A stretch of 64,000 nucleotides of DNA, taken from assembly GCA_044224905.1 (NCBI GenBank), contig JBGAJN010000004.1, positions 62,001 through 126,000 on the forward strand. The letters run 5' to 3'. Position 1 is the first letter of the stretch, and every line of letters begins with the position of its first letter. The translations under genes were made by a program, and so were the position numbers. This stretch comes from JBGAJN01 sp044224905. GTDB taxonomy: Bacteria > Verrucomicrobiota > Verrucomicrobiia > Limisphaerales > JBGAJN01. Below are positions 9,566-18,069 of the stretch, piece by piece. The notes below the pieces were generated by a model. That model did no database searches and was not told the origin of the DNA. It saw only the letters and a program-made list of their open reading frames with translations.

Positions 9566-10471
9566 ATGATCCCTCGCGAGATCCTCAAAAAGATTCGCCA
9601 GATCGAGATTCGCACGAACCGCATCGTGACCGAATCCCTCGCGGGCCAGTATCATTCCGTCTTCAAGGGTCAGGGAATGAACTTCGACGAGGTTCGCGAG
9701 TATCAACCCGGGGACGAAGTACGCTCAATCGACTGGAACGTCACTGCACGAATGAACCACCCGTTCATCAAGAAGTTCGTTGAAGAACGCGAACTCACGG
9801 TGATGCTCCTCGTCGATCTCAGCGGCTCCGGCCGCTTCGGATCGGGCGATCAATCCAAACGCGAACTCGCTGCGGAAATCGCCTCGGTGCTCGCCTTCTC
9901 CGCGATCCGCAACAGTGACAAAGTTGGCCTCATCCTTTTCACCGACGGCATTGAAAAGTTTATCCCGCCGCGCAAAGGCAAGCGCCACGTCCTCCGCGTG
10001 ATTCGCGAAATCCTCTGTTTCGAACCGAAGCAGCGCGGCACGAACTTGAAGCAGGCTCTCGAATTTCTCGCGCGCGTCGCCTCGCATCGCTCCATCGTCG
10101 TCGTGCTCTCCGATTTTCTTGGGCACGATGACACGTCGCTTCTGCCGTCGGCTTCAACTGCGCTTCGACAAGCCCACCGCAAGCACGACGTCGTCGCGGT
10201 GCAGATTTGCGATCGTTACGAGACCGAGCTTCCCTCCGTGGGCCGACTCGTGTTGGAAGACGCTGAGACTGGCGAACTTGTCGAAGTCGACACTCGAGAT
10301 GCCCGTCGGCGCGAGCAATTCCGAGATCTTCAGAGCAAGACGCAGTCGCAGATCGCGACTACATTCCGTTCGCTCGCGATTGATACGATTCAACTTCGCA
10401 CCGATGAACCGTACGGCGCCGAGCTGGGCCGATTTTTTGAAAAGCGCGAAAAGCGCCGTCGCCACGGATGA
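9566..10471 (+). CDS. DUF58 domain-containing protein (MoxR partner)
   Basis: A 301-residue soluble protein. The DUF58 signature lies at about residues 46-70 (YQPGDEVRSIDWNVTAR, then the charged stretch to FVEER), followed by a VWA-like metal site LLVDLSGSGRFG at about residues 81-92. DUF58 proteins accompany MoxR ATPases and are probable clients or effectors. The gene lies 84 bases after moxR and overlaps the next gene by four bases (ATGA), indicating translational coupling. Biochemical role is not established for the family. Confidence 0.93.
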   Translation: MIPREILKKIRQIEIRTNRIVTESLAGQYHSVFKGQGMNFDEVREYQPGDEVRSIDWNVTARMNHPFIKKFVEERELTVMLLVDLSGSGRFGSGDQSKRELAAEIASVLAFSAIRNSDKVGLILFTDGIEKFIPPRKGKRHVLRVIREILCFEPKQRGTNLKQALEFLARVASHRSIVVVLSDFLGHDDTSLLPSASTALRQAHRKHDVVAVQICDRYETELPSVGRLVLEDAETGELVEVDTRDARRREQFRDLQSKTQSQIATTFRSLAIDTIQLRTDEPYGAELGRFFEKREKRRRHG

Positions 10472-11052
10472 ACTCGCGCCGCCCCATCATTTCACTCCTC
10501 GCCGTGGTGCCGGTATCAAAGCCGGTGGTAGATGAGTTGCGCCCGCTCAAGCCGCTCGTGGAGATCCCCGATCCGCTGGCGTGGTTGTGGTGGACGCTGG
10601 GCGGACTTGTCGTTCTGGGACTGATAGCGTGGGCGATTCACTCGTGGCTGAAGCGCCGCAACGCGCCCAAGCCCGTGATCATCATTCCACCGCACGTCCG
10701 CGCCAAGGAACGCCTCCAGCGCGCACTGGATTTGATGCACACGCCGGAAGCATTCTGCGTCGAAGTGTCGAGCGCACTCCGCGTTTATCTGGAAGAGCGT
10801 TTCAACTTCCGCGCTCCGGAACGCACCACAGAAGAGTTTCTCTACGAACTCCAGGCCTCTGATCTCCTCACCGCGGAGCAGAAGCATAGCCTCGAGAACT
10901 TTCTCACCAACTGCGACCTCGTGAAATTCGCAAAGTACGATCCCACGGAAGTTGAACTCAAAAACCTTCACGCGGCTGCAGTGCGACTCGTTGAAGAAAC
11001 CGAGCCGCGTCCCCTGCCCTCGTCGCCCGCACCGGCGACGGCCACCGCATGA
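10468..11052 (+). CDS. DUF4381-like single-pass membrane protein of the Bat operon
   Basis: A 194-residue protein with one transmembrane helix at about residues 37-60 (a Trp-rich entry, then leucine/valine-rich), a basic KRRN stop-transfer and a cytoplasmic helical tail of about 130 residues. Its position between DUF58 and BatA, and its topology, match the DUF4381-type proteins of many Bat operons. It overlaps both neighbours by four bases. No enzyme motif is visible; a structural or docking role for the VWA proteins is inferred from context. Confidence 0.75.
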   Translation: MNSRRPIISLLAVVPVSKPVVDELRPLKPLVEIPDPLAWLWWTLGGLVVLGLIAWAIHSWLKRRNAPKPVIIIPPHVRAKERLQRALDLMHTPEAFCVEVSSALRVYLEERFNFRAPERTTEEFLYELQASDLLTAEQKHSLENFLTNCDLVKFAKYDPTEVELKNLHAAAVRLVEETEPRPLPSSPAPATATA

Positions 11053-12044
11053 CCTTCGCGCATCCATACGTCTTGCTGGCGCTGCTACTGTTGCCTCTAC
11101 TGGCGTGGTTGAAAGGCCGACGCGGCGGACGCGCGGCGTTCGTTTATTCCTCCGTGGCGCTCGTGAAAGAAGTCAGCACGAACACCCGTTCACGCTCCGG
11201 ACAAATTCTTGCATCGTTGCGCTGGCTGGCGCTGGCGCTTTTCATCGTCGCGCTCGCGCGTCCGCAAAAAGGCGAAGGCCAGGCCAAGATTACGGCCAGC
11301 GGAATCGACATCGTGCTCTGCCTCGACCTTTCCGGAAGCATGGCGTCGGAAGATTTCGAGATCCGTGGGCAACGGATCAATCGCATCGATCTCTCGAAAA
11401 GCGTGCTCGAGGAGTTTATCGACAAACGTCCCAGCGACCGCATCGGCCTCGTGGCCTTCGCCGGACGCGCTTACATCGCCTCTCCGCTCACGCTGGATCA
11501 CAGCTTCCTCCAACAGAATCTCTCGCGACTCAAGCTCGGCATGATCGAGGACAGCACTGCCATTGGTTCCGCGCTGACGGCTGCGATCAATCGGCTGCGC
11601 GATATTCCCTCCAAGAGCAAGATCGTGATCCTGATGACCGATGGTCAAAACAATGCCGGCAAAGTGCCGCCCCTGACGGCCGCAGAGGTTGCGCAAACGC
11701 TGGGCGTAAAGGTTTACACCGTCGGCGTCGGGATTCGCGGCCAGGCGCCATTTCCGCAGATCGACCCGTTCGGTCGCAAGGTTTACGTCCCGATGGAAGT
11801 GGATATTGACGAAGACACGTTGACCAAGATCGCGGAGAAGACCGGCGGAAATTATTTCCGCGCCGACAACTCGCAAACACTCCGGAACATTTATTCCGAG
11901 ATCGACCGACTGGAAAAAACCGAAGCCGAGGTGAAGAAGTTTCAACGCTACACGGACCTGTTTCCATGGCTCGTCATCCCGGGGCTCGCTTTGATGCTGA
12001 TGGAAATCGGCCTCGGCCACACCGTCTGGAGGAAGCTGCCCTGA
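11049..12044 (+). CDS. batA: BatA-like VWA domain membrane protein
   Basis: A 331-residue protein with N-terminal membrane segments (about residues 7-21 and 55-71), a von Willebrand A domain and a C-terminal membrane segment (about 308-326). The MIDAS motif DLSGS is at residues 93-97, with the typical TDGQNNAG block later. This layout defines BatA of the Bacteroides aerotolerance system, an inner-membrane protein with a periplasmic VWA domain. It overlaps the upstream gene by four bases and shares one base with the downstream gene. Confidence 0.93.
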   Translation: MTFAHPYVLLALLLLPLLAWLKGRRGGRAAFVYSSVALVKEVSTNTRSRSGQILASLRWLALALFIVALARPQKGEGQAKITASGIDIVLCLDLSGSMASEDFEIRGQRINRIDLSKSVLEEFIDKRPSDRIGLVAFAGRAYIASPLTLDHSFLQQNLSRLKLGMIEDSTAIGSALTAAINRLRDIPSKSKIVILMTDGQNNAGKVPPLTAAEVAQTLGVKVYTVGVGIRGQAPFPQIDPFGRKVYVPMEVDIDEDTLTKIAEKTGGNYFRADNSQTLRNIYSEIDRLEKTEAEVKKFQRYTDLFPWLVIPGLALMLMEIGLGHTVWRKLP

Positions 12045-13756
12045 TGAACTTCGCAGCACCAATTTATCTCTGGATCGCGTTCGCCGCAGTTCCCCTGCTC
12101 GTCTGGTTTTTCTGGTGGGCCTGGCGAACGAAGCAGCATCTGCTCACACAATTCATCCGCGCGCGCTTGCTCAGCAGCCTCACTGTCGGGCTCTCGCGTG
12201 AACGGCAGATTGTCCGGATGGGATTGCTTGTCGCGGCCGTTGCTTCAGTGCTGCTCGCACTCGCGCGCCCGCAGTGGGGTTTCAATTGGGAGGAAGCCAA
12301 GCAGAGCGGACTCGACATCATCGTCGCCATCGACACGTCGCAAAGCATGCTTGCCACCGACACGTCGCCGAACCGGCTCGAACGCGCCAAGCTCGAAGCG
12401 CTGACGTTGATGGGCAAGGCGAAGTCCGATCGGCTCGGCCTGATCGCATTTGCTGGCACAGCGTTTTTGCAATGCCCGTTGACGCTGGATGACGAAGCGT
12501 TCCGCCAGAGCGTCATGGCGCTCGATACGAAAATTATTCCGCAAGGCGGCACCGCGGTGGTCGAGGCGATTCAAACCGCGACCGCGGCGTTCAACGATTC
12601 CGCCGACAACTTCAAAGTGCTGATCCTCGTCACCGACGGCGAAGATCACGAAGAAGGGGCCATCGACGCGGCCAAAGCAGCCGCCGAAGCCGGCGTGCGG
12701 ATATTCACCGTCGGCGTCGGCACCACCGACGGCGAACTACTGCGCATTCGGGACAGCAAAGGCGTCGAGCAATTCGTGAAAGACGAAAACGGCAACGCGG
12801 TAAAATCGCGCCTCAACGAAACGTTGCTCCGCGAGATCTCGACGCTGACCAAGGGTTTCTATCTCAACCTGCGCGGAGCTGACACGATGGATTTGCTCTA
12901 CGAGAAAGGACTCGCACCGTTGCCGAAGAACGAGGTTTCCGCCAAGCTCATCAAACGCCGATTCGAGCGTTACTATTGGCCGCTCGCGCTGGCGATCTTG
13001 TTGTTGATCATCGAAATGTTGTTGCCGGAACGAAGCAAAGTGAAATCTGCGAATGCGAGTTCGACCGCGAACGCCGCCGGCGACTTGCCGAAAGTTGCTG
13101 CGATCCTTGCTCTGCTACTGCTCCCGCTGGTGGTGAATGCTTCCGTCTCTGGAGCCAAGAGCGCATACGAAAAGGGCCAGTTCGACCGCGCCTTGCGGCA
13201 GTATGAAGAGTTGTTGCAGAAGAGCCCCCAAGATCCGCACCTAAATTACAACGCCGGCAACGCAGCGTTCCGAGCCGGAAATTTCGAGCAAGCCGCAAAG
13301 AATTTCGACGTGGCGCTGACGGCCAAAGACCTGAAGCTGCAACAACGGGCGTTCTACAATTCCGGCAACACTCACTATCGCCTTGGAGCTGATGCCTCCG
13401 AGCTCGACGACAAAAAAGCCAAATGGGAGCAGGCGCTCAAGATGTTCGAGGGTGCCATGCAACTCGATGCGAAAGATCAGGACGCGAAGTTCAATTACGA
13501 TTTCGTGAAGAAGAAACTCGAAGAGCTCGAGCAGCAACAGAAGCAAAAGGAAGACTCCGACAGAAAGAAGGAGCCCAGCGAAGCTGCGAAAAAAGCCAAA
13601 GCCGACGCCGATGCCGCAGTGCTGCGTCGCGAATACGCCAAGGCGCTCAGCATCATGGAAGCGATTGCGAAGGTTGACGATACCGTCAGCTACTACTCTG
13701 ACTACATCCAACGACTGCAGGAGGTAAACGGTGTTAAAAAAGCTGATCATCCTTAA
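12044..13756 (+). CDS. BatB-BatC type fusion: VWA domain plus TPR domain
   Basis: About 570 residues from the ATG at 12044, chosen because GGAGGA lies ten bases upstream and the ATG overlaps the batA stop; an in-frame upstream extension to 11966 lies inside batA. The N-terminus has two membrane segments and a VWA domain with MIDAS DTSQS at residues 97-101. A further hydrophobic pair (about 305-325 and 345-360) is followed by TPR-like repeats (about 365-450) and a charged coiled coil rich in Glu, Lys and Gln. BatB (VWA) and BatC (TPR) are usually separate proteins or a fusion; here they are fused. Role in envelope stress or aerotolerance is inferred from the family. Confidence 0.9.
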   Translation: MNFAAPIYLWIAFAAVPLLVWFFWWAWRTKQHLLTQFIRARLLSSLTVGLSRERQIVRMGLLVAAVASVLLALARPQWGFNWEEAKQSGLDIIVAIDTSQSMLATDTSPNRLERAKLEALTLMGKAKSDRLGLIAFAGTAFLQCPLTLDDEAFRQSVMALDTKIIPQGGTAVVEAIQTATAAFNDSADNFKVLILVTDGEDHEEGAIDAAKAAAEAGVRIFTVGVGTTDGELLRIRDSKGVEQFVKDENGNAVKSRLNETLLREISTLTKGFYLNLRGADTMDLLYEKGLAPLPKNEVSAKLIKRRFERYYWPLALAILLLIIEMLLPERSKVKSANASSTANAAGDLPKVAAILALLLLPLVVNASVSGAKSAYEKGQFDRALRQYEELLQKSPQDPHLNYNAGNAAFRAGNFEQAAKNFDVALTAKDLKLQQRAFYNSGNTHYRLGADASELDDKKAKWEQALKMFEGAMQLDAKDQDAKFNYDFVKKKLEELEQQQKQKEDSDRKKEPSEAAKKAKADADAAVLRREYAKALSIMEAIAKVDDTVSYYSDYIQRLQEVNGVKKADHP

Positions 13757-14360
13757 TCTCTTGTTGTTGCCCTGTTGGCTGCGCGCGGAAACGGCGGCGG
13801 ATTACTTCCACGCCGGAGCGCAGCAGTATGTCTTTGGAAAAAAGGAAGAGGCCAAAGCCGCGGTGTTGACCGGACTGCAAAAATTTCCGACCGACGAACA
13901 GCTTCGCCAACTGCTCACGTTCTTTCGTGAAGAGGAACAGAAGAAGCAGCAACAGCAGAACAAATCCGACGAACAAAAGCAGCAGGAGAAGGATCAGCAG
14001 CAGCAGCAACAACAACAACAGCAGCAAGCCAAGAACGACCAAAAAGATCAGCAAAAGAAAAAGGACGAACAGAAAAAGAAAGACCAACAGTCTGGCGACG
14101 AGAAGAAGGACCAAAAAGATCAGCAGCGCGGCCAGGAAAAGAAAGGTCAGGACAAAAAGAAAGGGGACAAGAATTCTGGAAAGGCTGACGATAAAAGCAA
14201 AGAGCAGCAGCAAGCCGAAGCGGCGTCCGCGCTCGGACACATGACCATGCAACAGGCGCAGCAATTGTTGGATGCACAAAAGAATGAAGAACGGACGTTT
14301 GTGTTCGGCCCGCTTGCACCGCCGACCAATAGCAATTCACGGACGTTCAAAAATTGGTGA
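13731..14360 (+). CDS. Q/K-rich low-complexity exported protein of the Bat operon (BatC-like)
   Basis: A 209-residue protein starting at GTG 13731, supported by GGAGG at 13720-13724; it overlaps the end of the batB/C fusion by 26 bases. It has a signal peptide (LLLLPCWLRAE) and a TPR-like helical pair (YFHAGAQQYVFGKKEEA), then about 100 residues made almost only of Gln, Lys, Asp and Glu, including a run of roughly a dozen Gln. The conserved end HMTMQQAQQLLDAQKNEE resembles the C-terminal motif of BatC-like proteins. It probably acts in the periplasm with the VWA proteins. The CAG/CAA-rich DNA could be unstable. Confidence 0.8.
   Translation: MLKKLIILNLLLLPCWLRAETAADYFHAGAQQYVFGKKEEAKAAVLTGLQKFPTDEQLRQLLTFFREEEQKKQQQQNKSDEQKQQEKDQQQQQQQQQQQAKNDQKDQQKKKDEQKKKDQQSGDEKKDQKDQQRGQEKKGQDKKKGDKNSGKADDKSKEQQQAEAASALGHMTMQQAQQLLDAQKNEERTFVFGPLAPPTNSNSRTFKNW
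13998..14030 (+). repeat. CAG/CAA trinucleotide microsatellite inside the Q/K-rich gene
   Basis: A run of CAG and CAA codons encodes consecutive glutamines in the Bat-operon Q/K-rich protein. Mixed CAG/CAA use lowers, but does not remove, the chance of replication slippage. Length changes by whole codons would alter only linker length. Confidence 0.7.
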
Positions 14361-14370
14361 CCGCGACTGA

Positions 14371-16182
14371 ATGAAACGACTGCTTACTCAACGACCACAA
14401 TCCCTGTTCTTCCGGCGCACTGGCGTGCTCCTGCTGGCTTTCTGGTTGGGCATGACCGTCGACGCTCTGGCGGCCAAATTCACCGTCGCACTCGATCGCG
14501 ACACGATTGCGATGGGCGAGAGCGCGACGTTGACGCTGGCGTTCGAAGGTGGTTCGCCAACAGTGACACCGCAGTTGCCCAACATCCCCAAATTGCGCGC
14601 CGAATACTCGGGCCAGTCGAGCCAGTTTTCCTTCGTCAATGGTGCGACGACTTCGACCATCAATCACAGCTACGTCATCACGCCAACCGAGCCGGGCGAC
14701 ATCAAAATCCCGGCGTTCCAAATCGTCATCAACGGTCAGACCGTTTCGTCCCAACCCGTGACGCTCCGCGTGCTTAAGGCGGATCAAGCGCAGCAGGACG
14801 CGCTCAGCAAACTTGCGTTCGTACGCTTGATCGTGCCCAAGTCAGAGTATTACGTCGGCGAAATGTTTCCCGTGGAGTTTCAACTCTTCGTGCAGGACGC
14901 GCAGGATTTGCAACCGCCGCAGTTCGCCACGGAAGGTTTCACGATCGGCAAGCAACCGCAGCACACGCAGAGCCGCGTGCAGGTCAACGGCGCGGTCTAC
15001 AATCTCCTGAGCTTCAAAATGTCCATTGCGGCGGCCAAAGCCGGCGACCTCAAACTGGGACCGTTCGAGTGCAAACTGAACCTCCGCATAGCGACGCAGA
15101 ACAATCGCCGGCGCGATCCCTTTGATCCTTTTGAATTCTTCGGTGGCCGTCGAGTGGAACTGAAACCGGCCACGCTGACGAGCGAAGCGCCGGTTCTCAA
15201 AATCAAGCCGCTGCCACAGGACAATGTTCCGCCGGGGTTCAGCGGCACGATTGGAACCTTTACGTTCGAGATGACGGCTGCACCAACCAATCTAACGGTC
15301 GGTGATCCGATCACGCTGAAGATTCGCATCGCCGGACGCGGTGGACTCGACGGGATCGCCCTGCCCTCGCTCGACACCTGGCGCGATTTCAAAAGCTATC
15401 CTCCGAATTCGAAAGTCGAGACCGGCGACCCGCTCGGAATCGAAGGCGCGAAAACTTTTGAGATCGTCGTGGTCCCGCAAAACGTCGATGTGAAAGAGAT
15501 CCCGCCACTCGTGTTCAGCTATTTTGATCCCGAGTTGAAATCCTACCGCGCACTCGCGCAACGACCGATCCCGCTGAGCGTGCGACCCAACGCCCAACCG
15601 CAGCAACAACCAACGATCAACGCCGGCACCACCAGCGAGAACAACGCGCCGGCTACGCGCGACATTGTCCATATCAAGCTGCGCCCGGGCACGCTCGGCA
15701 CGGTCAGCGCGCCGTTGATACAGCAGCCGTGGTTTGTCGGACTACAGTCGATTCCCCTGCTCTGCTGGATCGGCGCCATCGCGTGGCGTCGCAAGCAGGA
15801 AGCGTTGACCAACAATCCCCGCCTCCGCCGCGCGCGGGCCGTTGCCGCCACTGTTGCCGAGGGGCTTGCTCAATTGCGGCAGCAAGCCGCGGCCAATCAA
15901 TCGACGGAATTCTTTGCCACTGTGAATCGATTGCTTCAGGAGCAGATCGGCGAGCGCCTCGATGTGGCTGCATCGGCGATCACCGAGTCCGCCGTTGATG
16001 AATTGACTGCACGCGGAGCTGATGCCGCGACCGTTGCCGCGGTCAGCGAGATCTTCCAAGTGTGCAATCAGGCGCGCTACGCCCCGTTGTCGGGCACACA
16101 AGAACTCAATGCGCTGGCGACCAAGGTGGAAGCCGCGCTCGGCGGTTTGCAGAAGTTGAACTTGGAGGGCGTTACACGATGA
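14371..16182 (+). CDS. batD: BatD family protein
   Basis: A 603-residue protein with a signal peptide-like N-terminus (cleavage near ALAAKF, about residue 35), a large extracytoplasmic region of repeated beta-sandwich modules, and one C-terminal membrane helix (about residues 450-470) followed by a cytoplasmic helical tail. Markers include YYVGEMFPVEFQLFV and FSGTIGTFTFEM, both typical of BatD (oxygen tolerance family). It follows the Q/K-rich gene by 10 bases and overlaps batE by four (ATGA). Family assignment is firm; molecular function is unknown. Confidence 0.92.
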   Translation: MKRLLTQRPQSLFFRRTGVLLLAFWLGMTVDALAAKFTVALDRDTIAMGESATLTLAFEGGSPTVTPQLPNIPKLRAEYSGQSSQFSFVNGATTSTINHSYVITPTEPGDIKIPAFQIVINGQTVSSQPVTLRVLKADQAQQDALSKLAFVRLIVPKSEYYVGEMFPVEFQLFVQDAQDLQPPQFATEGFTIGKQPQHTQSRVQVNGAVYNLLSFKMSIAAAKAGDLKLGPFECKLNLRIATQNNRRRDPFDPFEFFGGRRVELKPATLTSEAPVLKIKPLPQDNVPPGFSGTIGTFTFEMTAAPTNLTVGDPITLKIRIAGRGGLDGIALPSLDTWRDFKSYPPNSKVETGDPLGIEGAKTFEIVVVPQNVDVKEIPPLVFSYFDPELKSYRALAQRPIPLSVRPNAQPQQQPTINAGTTSENNAPATRDIVHIKLRPGTLGTVSAPLIQQPWFVGLQSIPLLCWIGAIAWRRKQEALTNNPRLRRARAVAATVAEGLAQLRQQAAANQSTEFFATVNRLLQEQIGERLDVAASAITESAVDELTARGADAATVAAVSEIFQVCNQARYAPLSGTQELNALATKVEAALGGLQKLNLEGVTR

Positions 16183-16943
16183 AAACTCTCCGGCTTGCAT
16201 TCTCAACGGCTGTCGTTGGATTCGCTCTGTGCGCACACGCGTTCGCACAGAACCCGACCGCGACATTCGAACAAGCGAACAAGCTTTACGAACAAGGCAA
16301 GTTCGCCGACGCCGCCAAAACATACGAATCGCTACGACAGCAAGGGCAGACGTCTCCAGAACTGCTATTCAATCTCGGCAACGCTTACTTTAAGAGCGGC
16401 CAGACGGGCCGGGCCATGCTCGCGTATCGTCAGGCGGAATTGCTCGCCCCGCGCGATCCCGATTTGCGCGCGAATCTTAGTTTCGTTGGCGGCACCGTCG
16501 ATGGCGCGTCGCCGATGAGTCGTTGGCGCGCCTTTCTCCACCGGCTCACGCTCAACGAATGGACTTTTGTGACGACCCAATTGCTTTGGGTATGGTTCGC
16601 GTTATTGATCGCCGGCCAGATCAAAGCGACCTGGAAGAAACCGTTACGGCTCTACACACGCTTTGCAGGCATCGCGACGGTTTTGTGCGCTGCAATTTTG
16701 TTTTTCGCGCAACAGGAGGTTCTCGGAACTCCGACCGGTGTGGTGATCACCAAGGAAGCGGTGGTTCGCTACGGACCGGTTGAGGAATCACAAACCAGCT
16801 TTGTTTTGCACGATGGCGCGGAGGTGCGCGTGGTCGATCAGAACAACGGCTGGCTGCGCGTCACCGACGCAGCGCGCCGCGAAGGTTGGCTCAAGTCGGA
16901 TCAAGTCGCGCTCCTGCGTCCCGCCAAGATTTCCGGTAGTTGA
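16179..16943 (+). CDS. batE: BatE-like protein: TPR plus SH3-like domain
   Basis: 254 residues from the ATG at 16179, which overlaps the batD stop; an in-frame extension upstream lies wholly inside batD and would hide the signal peptide. A signal peptide ends near AFAQ (residue 24). TPR repeats cover residues 27-105, two membrane segments lie at about 130-148 and 163-178, and a bacterial SH3-like domain occupies about 187-246 (VVRYGP and NNGWLRV motifs). This is the BatE layout. It is the last gene of the operon. Confidence 0.9.
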   Translation: MKTLRLAFSTAVVGFALCAHAFAQNPTATFEQANKLYEQGKFADAAKTYESLRQQGQTSPELLFNLGNAYFKSGQTGRAMLAYRQAELLAPRDPDLRANLSFVGGTVDGASPMSRWRAFLHRLTLNEWTFVTTQLLWVWFALLIAGQIKATWKKPLRLYTRFAGIATVLCAAILFFAQQEVLGTPTGVVITKEAVVRYGPVEESQTSFVLHDGAEVRVVDQNNGWLRVTDAARREGWLKSDQVALLRPAKISGS

Positions 16944-16982
16944 GCGGCCTGAATAGCCGCCTCGCTCGCGGCGTCTTTGCTT
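16944..16982 (+). terminator. Possible terminator or alternative hairpins after batE
   Basis: Three short complementary elements, GCGGC (16944-16948), GCCGC (16956-16960) and GCGGC (16968-16972), allow two mutually exclusive five-bp hairpins directly after the batE stop. Only a broken T-tract (TCTTTGCTTG) follows, so this is a weak terminator at best. Confidence 0.35.
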
Positions 16983-17020
16983 GTGTTCAAACGAACCCAT
17001 AGCAATCCTTAACTCCACAC

Positions 17021-18019
17021 ATGCGCTTCCATTCATCGCGCCTCGTCAAACCGTTGTTTGCCGTCGCCGCACTCATCACCACCACACTCGCCATCCACGC
17101 CGCTGACGGCGTGAAGATTACCGAGGGAGAGAAATCCCTTCGCGTTGAAGTCAACGGCAAGCTCTTCACCGAATATCACTTCAAGGACGTGGCGCGGCCG
17201 TATTTTTATCCGATCATCGGACCGACCGGCGCGGGCATGACGCGGAATTATCCGATGAAGAAGGTCGATGGAGAAGAGACCGACCACCCCCATCATCGCG
17301 GACTGTGGTATGGGCATCGTTCGGTGAACGGTGTCAGTTTCTGGGAAGAAACCGGCAAGGAAGGAAAAATCACTCACGATAAATTCCTCGAGCTCAAGAG
17401 CGGGAAGGAATCCGGAATCATCAAGGAACAGACCAAGTGGATCAGCACGAATGGTTCTCTCGTCTGCACCGACGTGCGCACGATCCGCATTCATAATTCC
17501 CCGAGCGGTCCGATGCTGGATTTCGAAATCACGATCACCGCTCCAGACACTGAAGTCGTCTTCGGCGACGACAAGGACGGCACCATGGCGACACGCGTCA
17601 CCGAGACAATGCGCCTCGCCAAGCCCAAGGTAAAAGGTCAGAAGAAAGCCGCACCCGGTGACGGCCACATCGTTCTCAGCACCGGTGTCCGTGACGCTGA
17701 CACTTGGGGCAAGCGCGCCGAGTGGTGCGATTACTACGGCCCCGTCGAAGGCAAAACGGTTGGCGTCGCGATCTTCGATCACCCGTCCAATCCGCGTTAC
17801 CCGACGTGGTGGCATGTCCGCGACTACGGTTTGTTTGCGGCGAATCCTTTCGGAAAGCGCAACTTTGAAAAGCTCGACGACAAGGAAGCCGGCGCCATGA
17901 AGATCGCCCCACATCAAAGCGTATCCTTCCGTTATCGCTTTTACTGGCACGAAGGCGACGAGCAGGCGGGCAAAGTTGCAAAGCACTACGCTGACTACAT
18001 CGCCGGCAGCAAAAAATAA
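17021..18019 (+). CDS. PmoA-like (DUF6807) secreted protein
   Basis: A 332-residue protein with a signal peptide (cleavage near AIHAAD, about residue 29). The sequence around DHPHHRGLWYGHRSVNGVSFWEE (about residues 87-109) is the hallmark of the PmoA/DUF6807 group, named after a protein found near methane monooxygenase genes but found mostly in Planctomycetota and Verrucomicrobiota beside carbohydrate genes. Its activity is unknown. The following gene, 50 bases on, is a Tat-exported Gfo/Idh/MocA protein, a recurrent partner. Confidence 0.87.
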   Translation: MRFHSSRLVKPLFAVAALITTTLAIHAADGVKITEGEKSLRVEVNGKLFTEYHFKDVARPYFYPIIGPTGAGMTRNYPMKKVDGEETDHPHHRGLWYGHRSVNGVSFWEETGKEGKITHDKFLELKSGKESGIIKEQTKWISTNGSLVCTDVRTIRIHNSPSGPMLDFEITITAPDTEVVFGDDKDGTMATRVTETMRLAKPKVKGQKKAAPGDGHIVLSTGVRDADTWGKRAEWCDYYGPVEGKTVGVAIFDHPSNPRYPTWWHVRDYGLFAANPFGKRNFEKLDDKEAGAMKIAPHQSVSFRYRFYWHEGDEQAGKVAKHYADYIAGSKK

Positions 18020-18069
18020 GTTTCGCCAAACGTCACGGGTTCCGATTTCATCCCTTCACAGCAAAAACT

